A stretch of DNA of 64,000 nt from Mageeibacillus sp. UBA1212 (GCA_002309655.1 DBXM01000016.1:63831-127830), one strand, 5' to 3'; positions 42,727 to 52,069 are shown, numbered from the stretch's first letter. Made by a program: numbers and translations. Notes: a model not told the origin generated them from the sequence alone.

Positions 42727-43740
42727 TTACCCGCTCTCATACTGGTAGGAATGCTGGTAGAACGACACTTCAACAGTAATTCCGCACCTTACCATACACT
42801 CGTTCGATATTCTAAGCAGTTTTTCCGCATTCTCAAGCCCGCTCAGATTGTCCGGCAGAATCAGAATCATCTTTTTTGATTTGATTTCCTTCTTTGTAAC
42901 CGTCACGCCGTCGCACTCGCCCTCCTCAAAAGCCGCCAGCTTTTCGGCCATGTTCAGCACTTTTCTCAAAAGCTCTCTCTCCGAAGCGTACGAAGGCGCA
43001 GTTGCGTCGACAGAGTAAAGCATCGTGGCAACCCCGGTTTTCCTGTCGATAATGTCAATCACGGGAAAGAACGATGGGAGATTGGAACTGTATATTTCTT
43101 CAAGAACCCGCCCGCGTTTCAGCGAAGGCAGCTCCCACACATTTATCTCGTCAACCGTATACCTTGAGCATCCTCCGTAAAGCCACCCGTTCCCTTTCAG
43201 GCAGAAAAACGCCCTTACCCCCGCGCCTTCTCCGAATATTACAGGGAAAACGTAATCGCTTCTCGTATACACCTTGACCGTGAATTCATTTCCGTTTTCG
43301 TAGAACTCGCTTCCCGCCAGCGATACGATCTCCGCCTTGAACGGAAGGCCCGATTTCACTCTTTCTTTTTCGAGCTCTTCGGCAAGAACCCCCTGCATCA
43401 CCGCAGTCCATGCGCCAGATTCGATCTTCGAAAACGCCACCGACGCCAGCTCATTCGCGATCTTCCCCGACATTCCGTCCTCGGGAAGGCAGTCCATCGC
43501 CTTTCTCCTTACGTTTTCTTTCAGCGACTCAAGTCCACTCTTATAGAAGATGCACGAATCGCAAGCAAGCTTCTCGGAGGCAGTCAGCACCGCGTTCGCC
43601 GTCATATAATAGAGGCAGAAATACTGTATCATCCCGATAAGAAAGAATACCGTAAAGGAGAAAAATACCGAAGTTATCGCCCCCTCGATGCTTATAGAAC
43701 CGCCGGAACTGCGCACGCCCTCTTCTTTAATATGACGCAT
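42727..43740 (-). CDS. TadE-like pseudopilin (large)
   Basis: A 337-residue protein with a prepilin-like N-terminus: GGSISIEGAITSVFFSFTVFFLIGMIQYF (about 12-42), where a Gly-rich cleavage site is followed by Glu at the +5-like position and one hydrophobic helix. The rest is mixed, extracytoplasmic and has no recognised domain. ATG 43740 is preferred (AAGGTGAG upstream); the gene overlaps the end of the DUF5702 gene. It is last of three genes that look like minor Tad pseudopilins. Its secretion ATPase and prepilin peptidase are not in the window. Confidence 0.7.
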   Translation of the reverse strand: MRHIKEEGVRSSGGSISIEGAITSVFFSFTVFFLIGMIQYFCLYYMTANAVLTASEKLACDSCIFYKSGLESLKENVRRKAMDCLPEDGMSGKIANELASVAFSKIESGAWTAVMQGVLAEELEKERVKSGLPFKAEIVSLAGSEFYENGNEFTVKVYTRSDYVFPVIFGEGAGVRAFFCLKGNGWLYGGCSRYTVDEINVWELPSLKRGRVLEEIYSSNLPSFFPVIDIIDRKTGVATMLYSVDATAPSYASERELLRKVLNMAEKLAAFEEGECDGVTVTKKEIKSKKMILILPDNLSGLENAEKLLRISNECMVRCGITVEVSFYQHSYQYESG

Positions 43741-45850
43741 CCGCACTCACCTTCCAATCGTACCTTCTTCTGAACAGTCTGTCCGTCATCAAAAACGTTT
43801 TGACCTTCATAGTGCATTCGGCGGAAACGCTCGCGGCAAAATCTTCGATTTCCTTGTACATGCCGTTGTCCTTCCAGTAATTGAGTTCAATTATGTCCTG
43901 GATGCGCCCGAGTTTTGTCTCCAAGGGAACCGTCAGCAGCAGGATCCTCAGATATTCACTGTATGACATTGCAGAGAGGTTTGTGCTTTCACCCCTTCCG
44001 GAACCGGTTGAATCACCGCTCCCTGAGTTCCCGCCGTTTTCGCCGATAGCGCTTCCGGCCTCACCGAGAACACCCTCTATCGACACCTTCCAGTCCTTCT
44101 CTCTTTTAATCAGAGGAACCTTTTTGCCTCCGTGCAGATCCGCGATGTCCATTCCTGTCTCCAGAAAAGCCCATGACAGCACTATCGCTGCGGTTACCGG
44201 AGCCTCCCCGCATGAAATCTCTTCGACTGCTTCCGATTTTTCCTCGCTCGACATAATGTGAAGCACGTTCAATCCAAGCCTCAGCGAAAACAGTTCCGCG
44301 TATGCCGCGAGCATATTCTCGTCATCCGTTCTGCCACCGAAAAGCACATACTCTATCTCGCCGTTTAAAAGGTGCGCATTCGAGTCCTTGACCTCCGAGG
44401 TATTCTTCATGTAGGTCGCAATATAGTCGTCGATATAGTACCACTCCATGCAGCCTGTGAGCGCGTCCTCCAGCCTTTTCGCAAAGCCCGCGTACCCTTC
44501 CAGCGAAGTCGAGAATTTCAGTTTCTCGGCCACCCATGTAATGCTGCGCCAGATCTTTTCAAAAGACCAGTCTTCACCTTCTTTCGAAGGCAGCTCTTCA
44601 TAAATGTCGGGATCGATCTCGGAGTTAGCCGCGGGAAGAAAATGAAGGAAATCCGACGCCGCGTCGACCGCAGTTTGATAAAGGCTCTCCTGAGAAGATG
44701 ACGCAGCGGTCTGTTCGTAGTTGTTCTGCTCCACTTTGAGATAGTTTCTGTATGCGTTTCCCGCGGCATCTATAACCGCGTATATTTCCCCCAGAACCAC
44801 CGGATTACCGGCCGCGATCGTCTGCTCAAGCTCGTATTCCGCCGCCGTGGCCTTCTGAAGACTGTAGTAATTCTTCCCGAGCTTATCCGCGACGATAGAA
44901 TAGTCACCGTTTTCGCCGAGTTTTTTTCGCCTTTCCTTTATCTTTTTGATGATTTCATCCGCGGACTCCTCTCCGTCATCCGAGGTCCTCGCCTCGCTCT
45001 CCGCTTTGCTCAGAAGCTTCCCCGCCTCCCTCGTTAGTTCGATAATATCCTCCGTAATGTCAAGCGCCTGTCTGTTGTTCTCCGAAAAAATCACCGCCCC
45101 CATCAGAAAAGTCTTGACCGCGTTCTTCAGCAATTCCGCAGCCCTTTCGTCATAGATCTCCAGTTCGGCAGGAACCGCCTGCGTCACCTTTTTTATCTCG
45201 GCATCCAGATTTTTCGCAAATATCGTGTCGAAAAAGCCGTTGACGCCGCCGGCGACCGCACCGTAAACGCCGTTAAGCGCAAGCTCAAGGTCCTTCCTCT
45301 TTCCTTCAATCTCCTCGATTATGTTGTCCGCCCGGTTTATATAGGTATAAGCGCTGACTTTCCGCCCCGCTCCGACCATTGCCTGCACCTTCTCCACAAT
45401 CGAAACCGCCGCGTTCCCCCATGATTTGTATTTCATAAGGTCCCTGATCTCTTCACGAAGCACGTCCTTGTCGGCAAGCGAATCCCCGTAGCTGATTTCA
45501 AATCCGGTCACCTCCCTTTCGGGAATGAAAAACATATCGTAATCGCCGCGCGCGAAAAGTCCCGTCATTCCCTGATTTCTGCTCTCCCGTGTTATCTCGT
45601 AGAACCGGTTCGAAAGCTCGTCTTCTTTGGTGATATCGACGAAGTACAGACCGTAATTCGCTTCGAGCCGCCTGTCGAACTGGGCAAGCACCGACGCGCA
45701 CGCAAAATCCGCGACTCTCTCTGAAATCCTTCTCTGAAACGCGACGGCGAGAATGTCCTGAAACGCGAAATTCAGCAGAATCACAGAAGCGGTTATTATG
45801 CACATCATCGGCGTCACCGATCCGCTATTCCTCCCCGAAAAGCATTTCAA
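43727..45850 (-). CDS. DUF5702 (TadG-like) protein
   Basis: About 707 residues. The N-terminus has a TadG-like membrane helix (GSVTPMMCIITASVILLNFAFQDILAVAF) followed by an extracytoplasmic region with long helical and coiled-coil stretches (about 150-420), a central GNPVVLGEIYAVIDAAGNAYRNYL part, and a C-terminal stretch (SYSEYLRILLLTVP...RIQDIIELNYW) typical of DUF5702. I place the start at TTG 45850, seven residues into the open frame, because AGGGGGTGAT lies just upstream; ATG is absent. It overlaps the end of the small TadE gene by 26 bases, so translation is coupled. Confidence 0.75.
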   Translation of the reverse strand: MKCFSGRNSGSVTPMMCIITASVILLNFAFQDILAVAFQRRISERVADFACASVLAQFDRRLEANYGLYFVDITKEDELSNRFYEITRESRNQGMTGLFARGDYDMFFIPEREVTGFEISYGDSLADKDVLREEIRDLMKYKSWGNAAVSIVEKVQAMVGAGRKVSAYTYINRADNIIEEIEGKRKDLELALNGVYGAVAGGVNGFFDTIFAKNLDAEIKKVTQAVPAELEIYDERAAELLKNAVKTFLMGAVIFSENNRQALDITEDIIELTREAGKLLSKAESEARTSDDGEESADEIIKKIKERRKKLGENGDYSIVADKLGKNYYSLQKATAAEYELEQTIAAGNPVVLGEIYAVIDAAGNAYRNYLKVEQNNYEQTAASSSQESLYQTAVDAASDFLHFLPAANSEIDPDIYEELPSKEGEDWSFEKIWRSITWVAEKLKFSTSLEGYAGFAKRLEDALTGCMEWYYIDDYIATYMKNTSEVKDSNAHLLNGEIEYVLFGGRTDDENMLAAYAELFSLRLGLNVLHIMSSEEKSEAVEEISCGEAPVTAAIVLSWAFLETGMDIADLHGGKKVPLIKREKDWKVSIEGVLGEAGSAIGENGGNSGSGDSTGSGRGESTNLSAMSYSEYLRILLLTVPLETKLGRIQDIIELNYWKDNGMYKEIEDFAASVSAECTMKVKTFLMTDRLFRRRYDWKVSADASY

Positions 45851-46088
45851 AAATATCACCCCCTGCGTCAAAAACCGAGCTTACGGCTCTGTGAACGTCC
45901 GCGTATTCCGGATTACTCTCTACTTCCTTTTCTGAATACCTGACCGCGCCGGCAAAAACGTTAACGTAGGCGCCGATCAATATCGCAACAAAAATCAGTA
46001 CCAGCGGAACAACTACGGCCGCCTCCGTAGTCAGACTCCCTTTGTCGCCCTTAAAGAACCTTTTCCCCTGGATTTTACCGTTTCGCAT
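45825..46088 (-). CDS. Small TadE-like pseudopilin
   Basis: An 87-residue protein, start ATG 46088 behind GGGGGTGGTGAGG. KGSLTTEAAVVVPLVLIFVAILIGAYVNVFAG (about 15-46) is a TadE-type prepilin helix with Glu after a Gly-Ser site. It is the first gene of the pseudopilin operon and lies 62 bases downstream of the 10-bp repeat array. Confidence 0.75.
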   Translation of the reverse strand: MRNGKIQGKRFFKGDKGSLTTEAAVVVPLVLIFVAILIGAYVNVFAGAVRYSEKEVESNPEYADVHRAVSSVFDAGGDIFEMLFGEE

Positions 46089-46116
46089 CCTCACCACCCC
46101 CCTTTGGTGCAATACG

Positions 46117-46122
46117 ATTATA
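46117..46122 (-). promoter_or_regulatory. -10 element of the pseudopilin operon
   Basis: Consensus TATAAT on the minus strand, 29 bases upstream of ATG 46088, with only a weak TTTCAT at the -35 position. A perfect -10 with no -35 suits an activator-dependent promoter; the repeat array starts at about -40. Confidence 0.6.
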
Positions 46123-46150
46123 CCCGATCCTTTGCGCGAATGAAAGTCTG

Positions 46151-46240
46151 CACTGTTCGTCACATTTCGACAGAATTCGTCGTATTTCGACTTATTTCGT
46201 CGCAATACGTCACTTTTCGTCAGTTTTCGACAAATTTCGA
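46151..46240 (-). repeat. Nine-copy 10-bp-period array of Spo0A-box-like motifs
   Basis: Nine consecutive 10-base units of the form CANNTTTCGW (plus strand). Read on the minus strand the junctions give TGNCGAA, the 0A-box core, four times exactly (two TGTCGAA, two TGACGAA) and five times with one mismatch. The 10-base period places all sites on the same face of the helix. The array ends about 40 bases upstream of the expected transcription start of the pseudopilin operon. 46241-46341 shows nothing else. Confidence 0.8.
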
Positions 46241-46341
46241 CGTAAAATCCGAGAATTTCTCAAAATGCGGCATGTTAAAAGAACGAATAAACTCCAAGCT
46301 CGCCCCTCAATAATAGCTCGCCAAAAAACACTTTTTTAAAC

Positions 46342-46365
46342 AAAAAAGACACCCCAAAGGGTGCC
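46342..46365 (-). terminator. Intrinsic terminator after the acyltransferase gene
   Basis: Minus strand GGCACCC-TTTG-GGGTGTC (one G-U pair) followed by six T residues. Confidence 0.85.
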
Positions 46366-46395
46366 CTCTTCGCGTTGTATTCATTATTCAAACGG

Positions 46396-47136
46396 TCAAG
46401 CGGCTCTATTAACCAGCCTGCTGATCAGAAACAGAATCCCGTAAACCAGAGGCTGATGCAGCATGTAAATCAGCAGCGAATGCCTCCCCACGAACGAGAA
46501 AAACCGGATGACCGGATTCCTGTCGTTCACTTTTTTAAAAAGAGTAACCTTGTTTTTGTAAAGCGTTTTTCCGCCCGCGACGCCGATCATAAAGTAACCG
46601 AGATGCGGGAAAATCGGGAAATAATCGCCGGCCGCAAATCCTTTAGCAGTCAGCCCCAGCGGGAACAGATACGGGTTCGATACCTTGAACGTCGTAAACC
46701 AAATTCCAAGCGCCACAAAGCAAACGCCGAGCCCCAGAATCACGGGCCACGGCAGCTTCCTGTATAATCCGTACGTGAGCATGCAGAAGGCCAGAAGGTG
46801 GAGCACGCCGAACCAGATGTGAAGACTCCTGTCAAATAGCAGACACGTGACCAGGGTAATTATCATAGCGCAGACCGCCACGACAACGCCCCTGATTATA
46901 TGATGATGTCCGAGAGTCACGCAGACGCCGGAAAGCACCACGAAAAGAATCCCGCCGTACGTTTGGATCCAGTCAAACCACGCCGGCGTCTCGAAATAGA
47001 ACCCGAAAAGCTCTCTGATGTCGAAAATCGCGTGAACAATCACGACCCCGATTATGCATAGCCCCCTAAACGCGTCAAGTTCCCAGATCCGCTTTGTATT
47101 CTTTTTCTTAAAAAGTCCGGTAAAAAACTCTTTCAT
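46396..47136 (-). CDS. HGSNAT/DUF1624-family membrane acyltransferase
   Basis: A 246-residue integral membrane protein with about seven hydrophobic segments. ELDAFRGLCIIGVVIVHAIFDI (about 19-40) is the family signature with the conserved Asp and Arg-Gly; later FPIFPHLGYFMIGVAGGK and VGRHSLLIYMLHQPLVYG are typical of the heparan-alpha-glucosaminide N-acetyltransferase/DUF1624 group, which transfers acyl groups across the membrane to sugars. It follows the DUF3737 gene by 12 bases in the same direction. Confidence 0.87.
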   Translation of the reverse strand: MKEFFTGLFKKKNTKRIWELDAFRGLCIIGVVIVHAIFDIRELFGFYFETPAWFDWIQTYGGILFVVLSGVCVTLGHHHIIRGVVVAVCAMIITLVTCLLFDRSLHIWFGVLHLLAFCMLTYGLYRKLPWPVILGLGVCFVALGIWFTTFKVSNPYLFPLGLTAKGFAAGDYFPIFPHLGYFMIGVAGGKTLYKNKVTLFKKVNDRNPVIRFFSFVGRHSLLIYMLHQPLVYGILFLISRLVNRAA

Positions 47137-47148
47137 AAAAACACAAAC

Positions 47149-48072
47149 CTACGGCGTCACAGTCTCGATTTTCGCCCTGTTCTCGAAAACGCTGCCGCTT
47201 AGAATAATGTCTCCGTACCCGGGTGCGCGAATGACGCCCTTTGCCGGATTCTTGACGGAATCAATGACCGTTGTAACGTCAGCGTCGACTTCCGAATACT
47301 CGAAGCTCAGGTCGCAAGCGTACATCTCGCAGTTTATCAGCATCAGTTTTTTGCAGTAGCAAAGAGGCTGCGTACCGCTGATTTTGCAATTGATCAGCGT
47401 CAGGCCTTCGGAATACCACCCGAGGTACTCCCCGTTAAGAACCGAATCCTTCACCGTAACATTCTTTGAGTGCCAGAACGCGTCCTTCGTGTTCAGCTCG
47501 CAGTTCGAAATCCCGGCGTTTTTGACATACTGGAACGAGTACTTCCCCGCCAGCACGGAATCAGTAAGCGTCAGATTTTCGGTCTTCAGGAACGGATACT
47601 CCGAAGTGATCCGCGACTCCTTCACGGTCACCCTTTTGTTAAGCCAGCCGAACTCTGAGGATACTATCGTTGAGCCTGCAACGTCGACGTCCCGGCATTC
47701 ACGGACTGCCTTGACCCCGTTCAACACAGAATTAACAATTTTGATGTTCTTCGCGTACCAGAGCGCCGCACGCGCCGTCTCCGTCATTTCCGAGTTCTCA
47801 ATAACTGTATTCTCGGTATGCCAGAGCGGGTATCTAAGTCTGAAAAGACATCCTTCCACTTTGATTCCGCGGGTCTCCTTAAGAGCGGATTCCCCGTCTT
47901 CCTCACCCTCAAACCGGCAGCCGGAAACAACGGTATTCGAAATCCCGTAAAGCGCCCTTTCCTCAGAGAAAACACGTCCTGACACGGTTTCGCAATCCGC
48001 TTCAACGTTCCTATTATTTTTGTCCGGCAAATGCGAGCCGTAAATATCTTTCATTGTAAAACCTTCGATCAA
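47149..48072 (-). CDS. DUF3737 family beta-helix protein
   Basis: A 307-residue protein made of short repeated beta-strand turns (for example GVKAVRECRDVDVAGSTI, LTLTDSVLAGKYSFQYVKN, VTVKDSVLNGEYLGWYSEG), a right-handed parallel beta-helix. The full-length pattern including PLCYCKKLMLINCEM matches DUF3737, a family common in gut Firmicutes with no assigned activity. No signal peptide. A start at Met7 (48054) is possible as well. Confidence 0.85.
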   Translation of the reverse strand: MIEGFTMKDIYGSHLPDKNNRNVEADCETVSGRVFSEERALYGISNTVVSGCRFEGEEDGESALKETRGIKVEGCLFRLRYPLWHTENTVIENSEMTETARAALWYAKNIKIVNSVLNGVKAVRECRDVDVAGSTIVSSEFGWLNKRVTVKESRITSEYPFLKTENLTLTDSVLAGKYSFQYVKNAGISNCELNTKDAFWHSKNVTVKDSVLNGEYLGWYSEGLTLINCKISGTQPLCYCKKLMLINCEMYACDLSFEYSEVDADVTTVIDSVKNPAKGVIRAPGYGDIILSGSVFENRAKIETVTP

Positions 48073-48281
48073 GACGGATAGTCAAAAGCGCAGTTCCGCC
48101 TCCCGCAAACATATACGGAAGAGCGCCAGCCGCCCGGGGAGACTAACGCCCGCAAAGAGCGCACTTCTCCCCAATCACATTAAAACGGTCTGCGCTTAAT
48201 CATTCCCCATAATCGGTCCGTCGACAAGCAGTAAAAACGCACCGTCGACGCAAACCGGTTACAATACAACGAATTAAAAAA

Positions 48282-49658
48282 TTATTTAACGCCGTTCTTG
48301 TCAGTCGAACCGAACTCGGCACCGCTGAGCGACTCTCCGAGGAACTTGCCGATTTCAAACGACTTAAGCTTCTCGTTCTGCATCTTCTCAGCGCCCGGAC
48401 CGTATGCCCAAACGTTTACCTTGTTCGACGTGTGAGCAATCGTCGTAAACCTGTAAGGAAGCGTATCCCAGTCGACGTCGGGGTTCTTGCTCTGCGCAAT
48501 CTTCTCGGCCTCGTACAGGCAGTGAAGCTTCGCGTTCGTGAGGCACCACTCTTCCTGCGCGATATACTGGTTGGTCTTCTCGTTCTTCTTTATATAGGCG
48601 TCAGCCTCTTCCTTGGGAAGAATGCCGCCTGTCTCGTGGTCGGCGGTAACGACGATCAGCGTATCCTTGTTCTCGTACGCGTAGCGGACACCGATTTCAA
48701 CCGCCTGGTCGAACGAGGTCATATGTCTCGTGAGCTCCATCATATCGCAGTTGTGAGCGACTTCGTCGAGCGCACCGCCTTCAACAATCAGGAAGAATCC
48801 TTTATCGTTCTTGGAGAGCATCTTGATGGCCTGTTCGGTCATCTCGGGAAGCGAAGGATGCGTATCTGCGTCTTCGAACCAGTAGTCGTCGGTCATGGTG
48901 GCAATGAGCCTGCCCTCGCCGTTAAACGAAAGCACGTCCTCCCACTTCGTGACCCAGGTGACATTGTTGTCCGTGAGCTTCTGCGCATAGCTCGGATCGT
49001 TTTCCATCAGAAGGTCGTACATCGCCTTGCCGCCGCCCATAATGAAGTCGGCAACGCTCGTATCTATCTGAAGCGCCGCAATATTGGATTCGTCGTTTCT
49101 GTTCTTGGCGTGAACCGAGAACGTGGCCGGAGTTGCGTCAACGATGCTCTCGGTAGTGATGATGCCAGCAGACTTTCCGAGCGACTTCGCAAGTTCTGTC
49201 ATATTCATGACTTCCTCGCCCTTGTTGTTAAGGCCGATCTGCTTTCTCTTGCCCTTGTAACCGCAGGCGAGAGCCGTGCCTCCGGAAGCGCTGTCAGGCT
49301 CACCCTCTGTGCAGGTCGTGTTAACGATCCCCGTGTAAGGAAGGTACTCTATAACGAGTTTTCCGTCGTAGCGGCCGCCGGTTATCGCGTCGGTAGCCGG
49401 AACGTGGTTCTGTCCCATACCGTCTCCGATATAAAGAATGACGTTCTTGCAGTCCTTGAACTCAGTCGAAGCCAGCGCGGCAAGAATCTCTTCCATCGGC
49501 GTGACAGGCTCTTCGGTCGGCTCTTCAGTGGGAGCTTCTGTGGCCTCAGGCGCCGCCGTGACGTCAGGCGTAGGTGTAGTCGTGCAGGCAGCCGCGAAAA
49601 TCATAATTCCCGCCAGCATTGCCGCAAAAATCACTTTGAGTAACTTCTTAAAATTCAT
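48282..49658 (-). CDS. Alkaline phosphatase (lipoprotein)
   Basis: A 458-residue PhoA-superfamily enzyme anchored as a lipoprotein: lipobox AAAC near residue 25, then a Thr/Pro/Glu linker rich in APTEEPTEEP. Catalytic motifs: LYIGDGMGQNH (metal Asp), EPDSASGGTALACG (nucleophile Ser after Asp), DATPATFSVH, VEGGALDEVAHN, VTADHETGG and AHTSNKVNVWAYGPGAE. The start ATG 49658 is defined by GGAGG. It hydrolyses phosphomonoesters outside the cell. A -10 TATAAT at 49717-49722 lies upstream. No Pho regulator is in the window. Confidence 0.93.
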   Translation of the reverse strand: MNFKKLLKVIFAAMLAGIMIFAAACTTTPTPDVTAAPEATEAPTEEPTEEPVTPMEEILAALASTEFKDCKNVILYIGDGMGQNHVPATDAITGGRYDGKLVIEYLPYTGIVNTTCTEGEPDSASGGTALACGYKGKRKQIGLNNKGEEVMNMTELAKSLGKSAGIITTESIVDATPATFSVHAKNRNDESNIAALQIDTSVADFIMGGGKAMYDLLMENDPSYAQKLTDNNVTWVTKWEDVLSFNGEGRLIATMTDDYWFEDADTHPSLPEMTEQAIKMLSKNDKGFFLIVEGGALDEVAHNCDMMELTRHMTSFDQAVEIGVRYAYENKDTLIVVTADHETGGILPKEEADAYIKKNEKTNQYIAQEEWCLTNAKLHCLYEAEKIAQSKNPDVDWDTLPYRFTTIAHTSNKVNVWAYGPGAEKMQNEKLKSFEIGKFLGESLSGAEFGSTDKNGVK

Positions 49659-49716
49659 CTTAATCCTCCGGATTATCTTATTCACGCAAAGTCCGCAGCT
49701 TCGCGCTTCAAAGATT

Positions 49717-49755
49717 ATTATACTCCGCCTTCCGCCGGAAATTCACTGACGTCAG
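49717..49755 (-). promoter_or_regulatory. Alkaline phosphatase promoter region with palindrome
   Basis: TATAAT at 49717-49722 (minus) has no good -35; instead the perfect 10-base palindrome CTGACGTCAG (49746-49755) is centred near -41. This suggests activator control, though the factor is unknown. Confidence 0.4.
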
Positions 49756-49778
49756 GCGGCTTGAAATCAACAAATCTG

Positions 49779-51404
49779 TTAGCGCGTAATCTGCTGCTCG
49801 ACGAGGCTCTTTCCGCAGTAAATCTCCCTGAGTCTGGGCTTTTCGATCTTTCCGGTGGGATTTCTCGGCACGCTTGCGAAAATGATCTTCTTCGGTCTCT
49901 TGTACCTGGGCATACCCTCGCAGAAGAACATGACCTCGTCCTCCGTCAGCGTCATTCCCGGTTTGACCTCAATAATGGCCGCCGCAATCTCGCCGAGCCT
50001 GTTGTCGGGGAGTCCGATAACCGCCACGTCTTTGATCTTGTCGTTGCAGCGCAGATAGTCCTCGATCTGCACCGGGTAGAGGTTCTCGCCGCCGCTGATA
50101 ATGACGTCCTTTTTCCTGTCGACCAGGAATATGAACCCGTCCTCGTCAACTTTTGCCATGTCTCCGGTATACAGCCAGCCGTCCTTTAAAACCTCATCCG
50201 TCGCCTCGGGGTTCTTGTAGTAGCACTTCATGACGCCGGGACCCCTTACAAGAAGCTCTCCGACCTCGCCCGTTTTAACGTCGTCCCCGTTCGTATCTAC
50301 AACGCGCGTCTGCCAGAGATAACCGGCTTTTCCGATTGCTCCAACCTTGTGAATATTCTCGACGCCGAGGTGCACGCATCCCGGTCCGATAGACTCGCTG
50401 AGTCCGTAGTTGGTGTCGTACTGATGGTTCGGGAAAACCTTTTTCCAGTTTCTAATAAGACTCGGCGGAACCGGCTGCGCACCGACGTGCATAAGCCTCC
50501 AGCAGCTGAGATCGTAGTCTTCAAGCTTTATATCTCCGCGCTCAAGCGAGTCAAGAATGTCCTGCACCCACGGCACCAGAAGCCACACAATCGTCGCTCT
50601 CTCGTCGGAAACGGTCTGAAGAATCCACTCCGGCCGCACGCCTTTAAGCAGAACGGCTTTACCGCCTGTCATAAGACTCCCGAACCAGTGCATTTTCGCG
50701 CCCGTGTGATACAGCGGCGGGATGCACAGGAACACGTCGTTCTTCGTCTGTCCATGATGGTTCTGCTCCGTTCTGCAAGAGCTCAAAAGCGCCGCGTGCG
50801 AATGAAGAATCGCTTTCGGGAATCCGGTCGTTCCGGACGAGAAGTAAATGGCGGCATTGTCGTCTTCGTTAAGATCAACGGCCGGCGCGACAGACGAGCA
50901 GTACGTTATCATCCTGCTGAAACTGTCCGCAAACTCCGGCACCTCGCTTCCCACAAAGAAGAAATGCTTGATCGCCTGAAGCTTGTCCAGAACCTCCGTC
51001 ACGCGCCCTGTAAATTCGGGTCCGAAAACCATATAAGTTGAATCGGAAAGGTTGACGCAGTAGCTGATCTCATCCTGCGTATAGCGGTAATTCATCGGAA
51101 CCGCAAGCGCGCCCGTTTTAAGAATACCGAAATAAATGGGCAACCAATCGATGCAGTTCATCAAAAGAATCGCGACCTTGTCGCCCTTCTTTATGCCCCT
51201 TGTAAGAAGCAGATTCGCGAAGCGGTTTGCCTTAACGTCAAATTCTCTCCAGGTAATGCTTCTCCTGTACTTTTCTCCCGGACTCGACTCGATAAGACTG
51301 TACTCGCGCCAGCTCTTCGGCTGCGCCTGCGGGTTGATCTCAACCAGCGCCACATCGTCGGGAAACACTTTCGCATTCCTCTCAAGAAAATCCATTATAA
51401 CCAT
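49779..51404 (-). CDS. AMP-binding long-chain-type acyl-CoA synthetase
   Basis: A 541-residue adenylate-forming enzyme: IYFSSGTTGFPKAIL (A3), NYGLSESIGPGC (A5), LYTGDMAKVDEDGFIFLVDRKKDVIISGGENLYPVQIED (A7-A8 spread) and the catalytic Lys in RNPTGKIEKPRLR. The start ATG 51404 has AAAGAGG upstream; the open frame extends a further 48 codons without a ribosome site. It is more FadD/benzoate-CoA-ligase-like than the enzyme at 19398 and is not linked to beta-oxidation genes here. Confidence 0.9.
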   Translation of the reverse strand: MVIMDFLERNAKVFPDDVALVEINPQAQPKSWREYSLIESSPGEKYRRSITWREFDVKANRFANLLLTRGIKKGDKVAILLMNCIDWLPIYFGILKTGALAVPMNYRYTQDEISYCVNLSDSTYMVFGPEFTGRVTEVLDKLQAIKHFFFVGSEVPEFADSFSRMITYCSSVAPAVDLNEDDNAAIYFSSGTTGFPKAILHSHAALLSSCRTEQNHHGQTKNDVFLCIPPLYHTGAKMHWFGSLMTGGKAVLLKGVRPEWILQTVSDERATIVWLLVPWVQDILDSLERGDIKLEDYDLSCWRLMHVGAQPVPPSLIRNWKKVFPNHQYDTNYGLSESIGPGCVHLGVENIHKVGAIGKAGYLWQTRVVDTNGDDVKTGEVGELLVRGPGVMKCYYKNPEATDEVLKDGWLYTGDMAKVDEDGFIFLVDRKKDVIISGGENLYPVQIEDYLRCNDKIKDVAVIGLPDNRLGEIAAAIIEVKPGMTLTEDEVMFFCEGMPRYKRPKKIIFASVPRNPTGKIEKPRLREIYCGKSLVEQQITR

Positions 51405-51598
51405 AAAAACCTCTTTCCGAAAACCGAAAAAGATAAAAGTCGGCGGTTTTCGCGTAATTAACCGATAGATAGAATTGTATTTTAAGAAGCCCTCCGTGTC
51501 AAGTATTTTGTCGAAAAACAGCCGCTTTGTGCCGCCCTGCGACGTCAAAAAACAACCGTAAAGACCTTCCCGGCAAGCCTCCGTCCCTCATTATTCAA

Positions 51599-52069
51599 TC
51601 ATCCGTAATACACGCTCTCCTCAAGCTCATCCTCGTCGTAATCCTCTCCCTCCGGCTCGTATTTGATTCCCTTGATCTTCCCGCCGAACATCATGAACAT
51701 TTCCGGCAGTCTGAACAGTTCACAGTACTTCTTTATTTTCTCCGGCGGAAGACTCTCAAAGAATTCGCTGTCGTCAGGCGCCAGCGCCACAAAAAACGTC
51801 CCGGCTATAATGTCCTGAAGGTTTCCATCACTGTCATACAGCCCTCTGTTTAAAGGCATTCCGAGCAGTTTTCCCTCCTCGTTGCATATAATGGTCGCAT
51901 CGTCGTCAAACGGCATGATCGACTCAATCAGTCCGTCCACGACCTCCTGCATTGCCTCCAGCGTCTGGTCTATCATTACCGTCTCCGGGGTCTTTCCCGG
52001 TTTCACAACCAAAACCTCGATTTTCTTCACGCCGATGTTAGGCGCTTCTTTAACCTTCTCTGTTTGCAT
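51599..52069 (-). CDS. DUF3846 domain-containing protein
   Basis: A 156-residue acidic protein. IEVLVVKPGKTPETVMIDQTLEAMQEVVDG and DATIICNEEGKLLGMPLNRGL, followed by IIAGTFFVALAPDDSEFFESLPPE, are characteristic of DUF3846, a family usually met on plasmids and integrative elements of Firmicutes. No other mobile-element gene lies nearby, so this may be a relic or a domesticated copy. Good GGAGGTG ribosome site. The terminator of the upstream gene (52087-52119) ends only about 18 bases before its start. Confidence 0.85.
   Translation of the reverse strand: MQTEKVKEAPNIGVKKIEVLVVKPGKTPETVMIDQTLEAMQEVVDGLIESIMPFDDDATIICNEEGKLLGMPLNRGLYDSDGNLQDIIAGTFFVALAPDDSEFFESLPPEKIKKYCELFRLPEMFMMFGGKIKGIKYEPEGEDYDEDELEESVYYG

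Noticed and set aside
46151..46240. CRISPR array
   Set aside because: Units are contiguous 10-mers without spacers; period and composition fit a binding-site array.
51599..52069. Integrative element around DUF3846
   Set aside because: No integrase, relaxase, replication gene or flanking repeats found.
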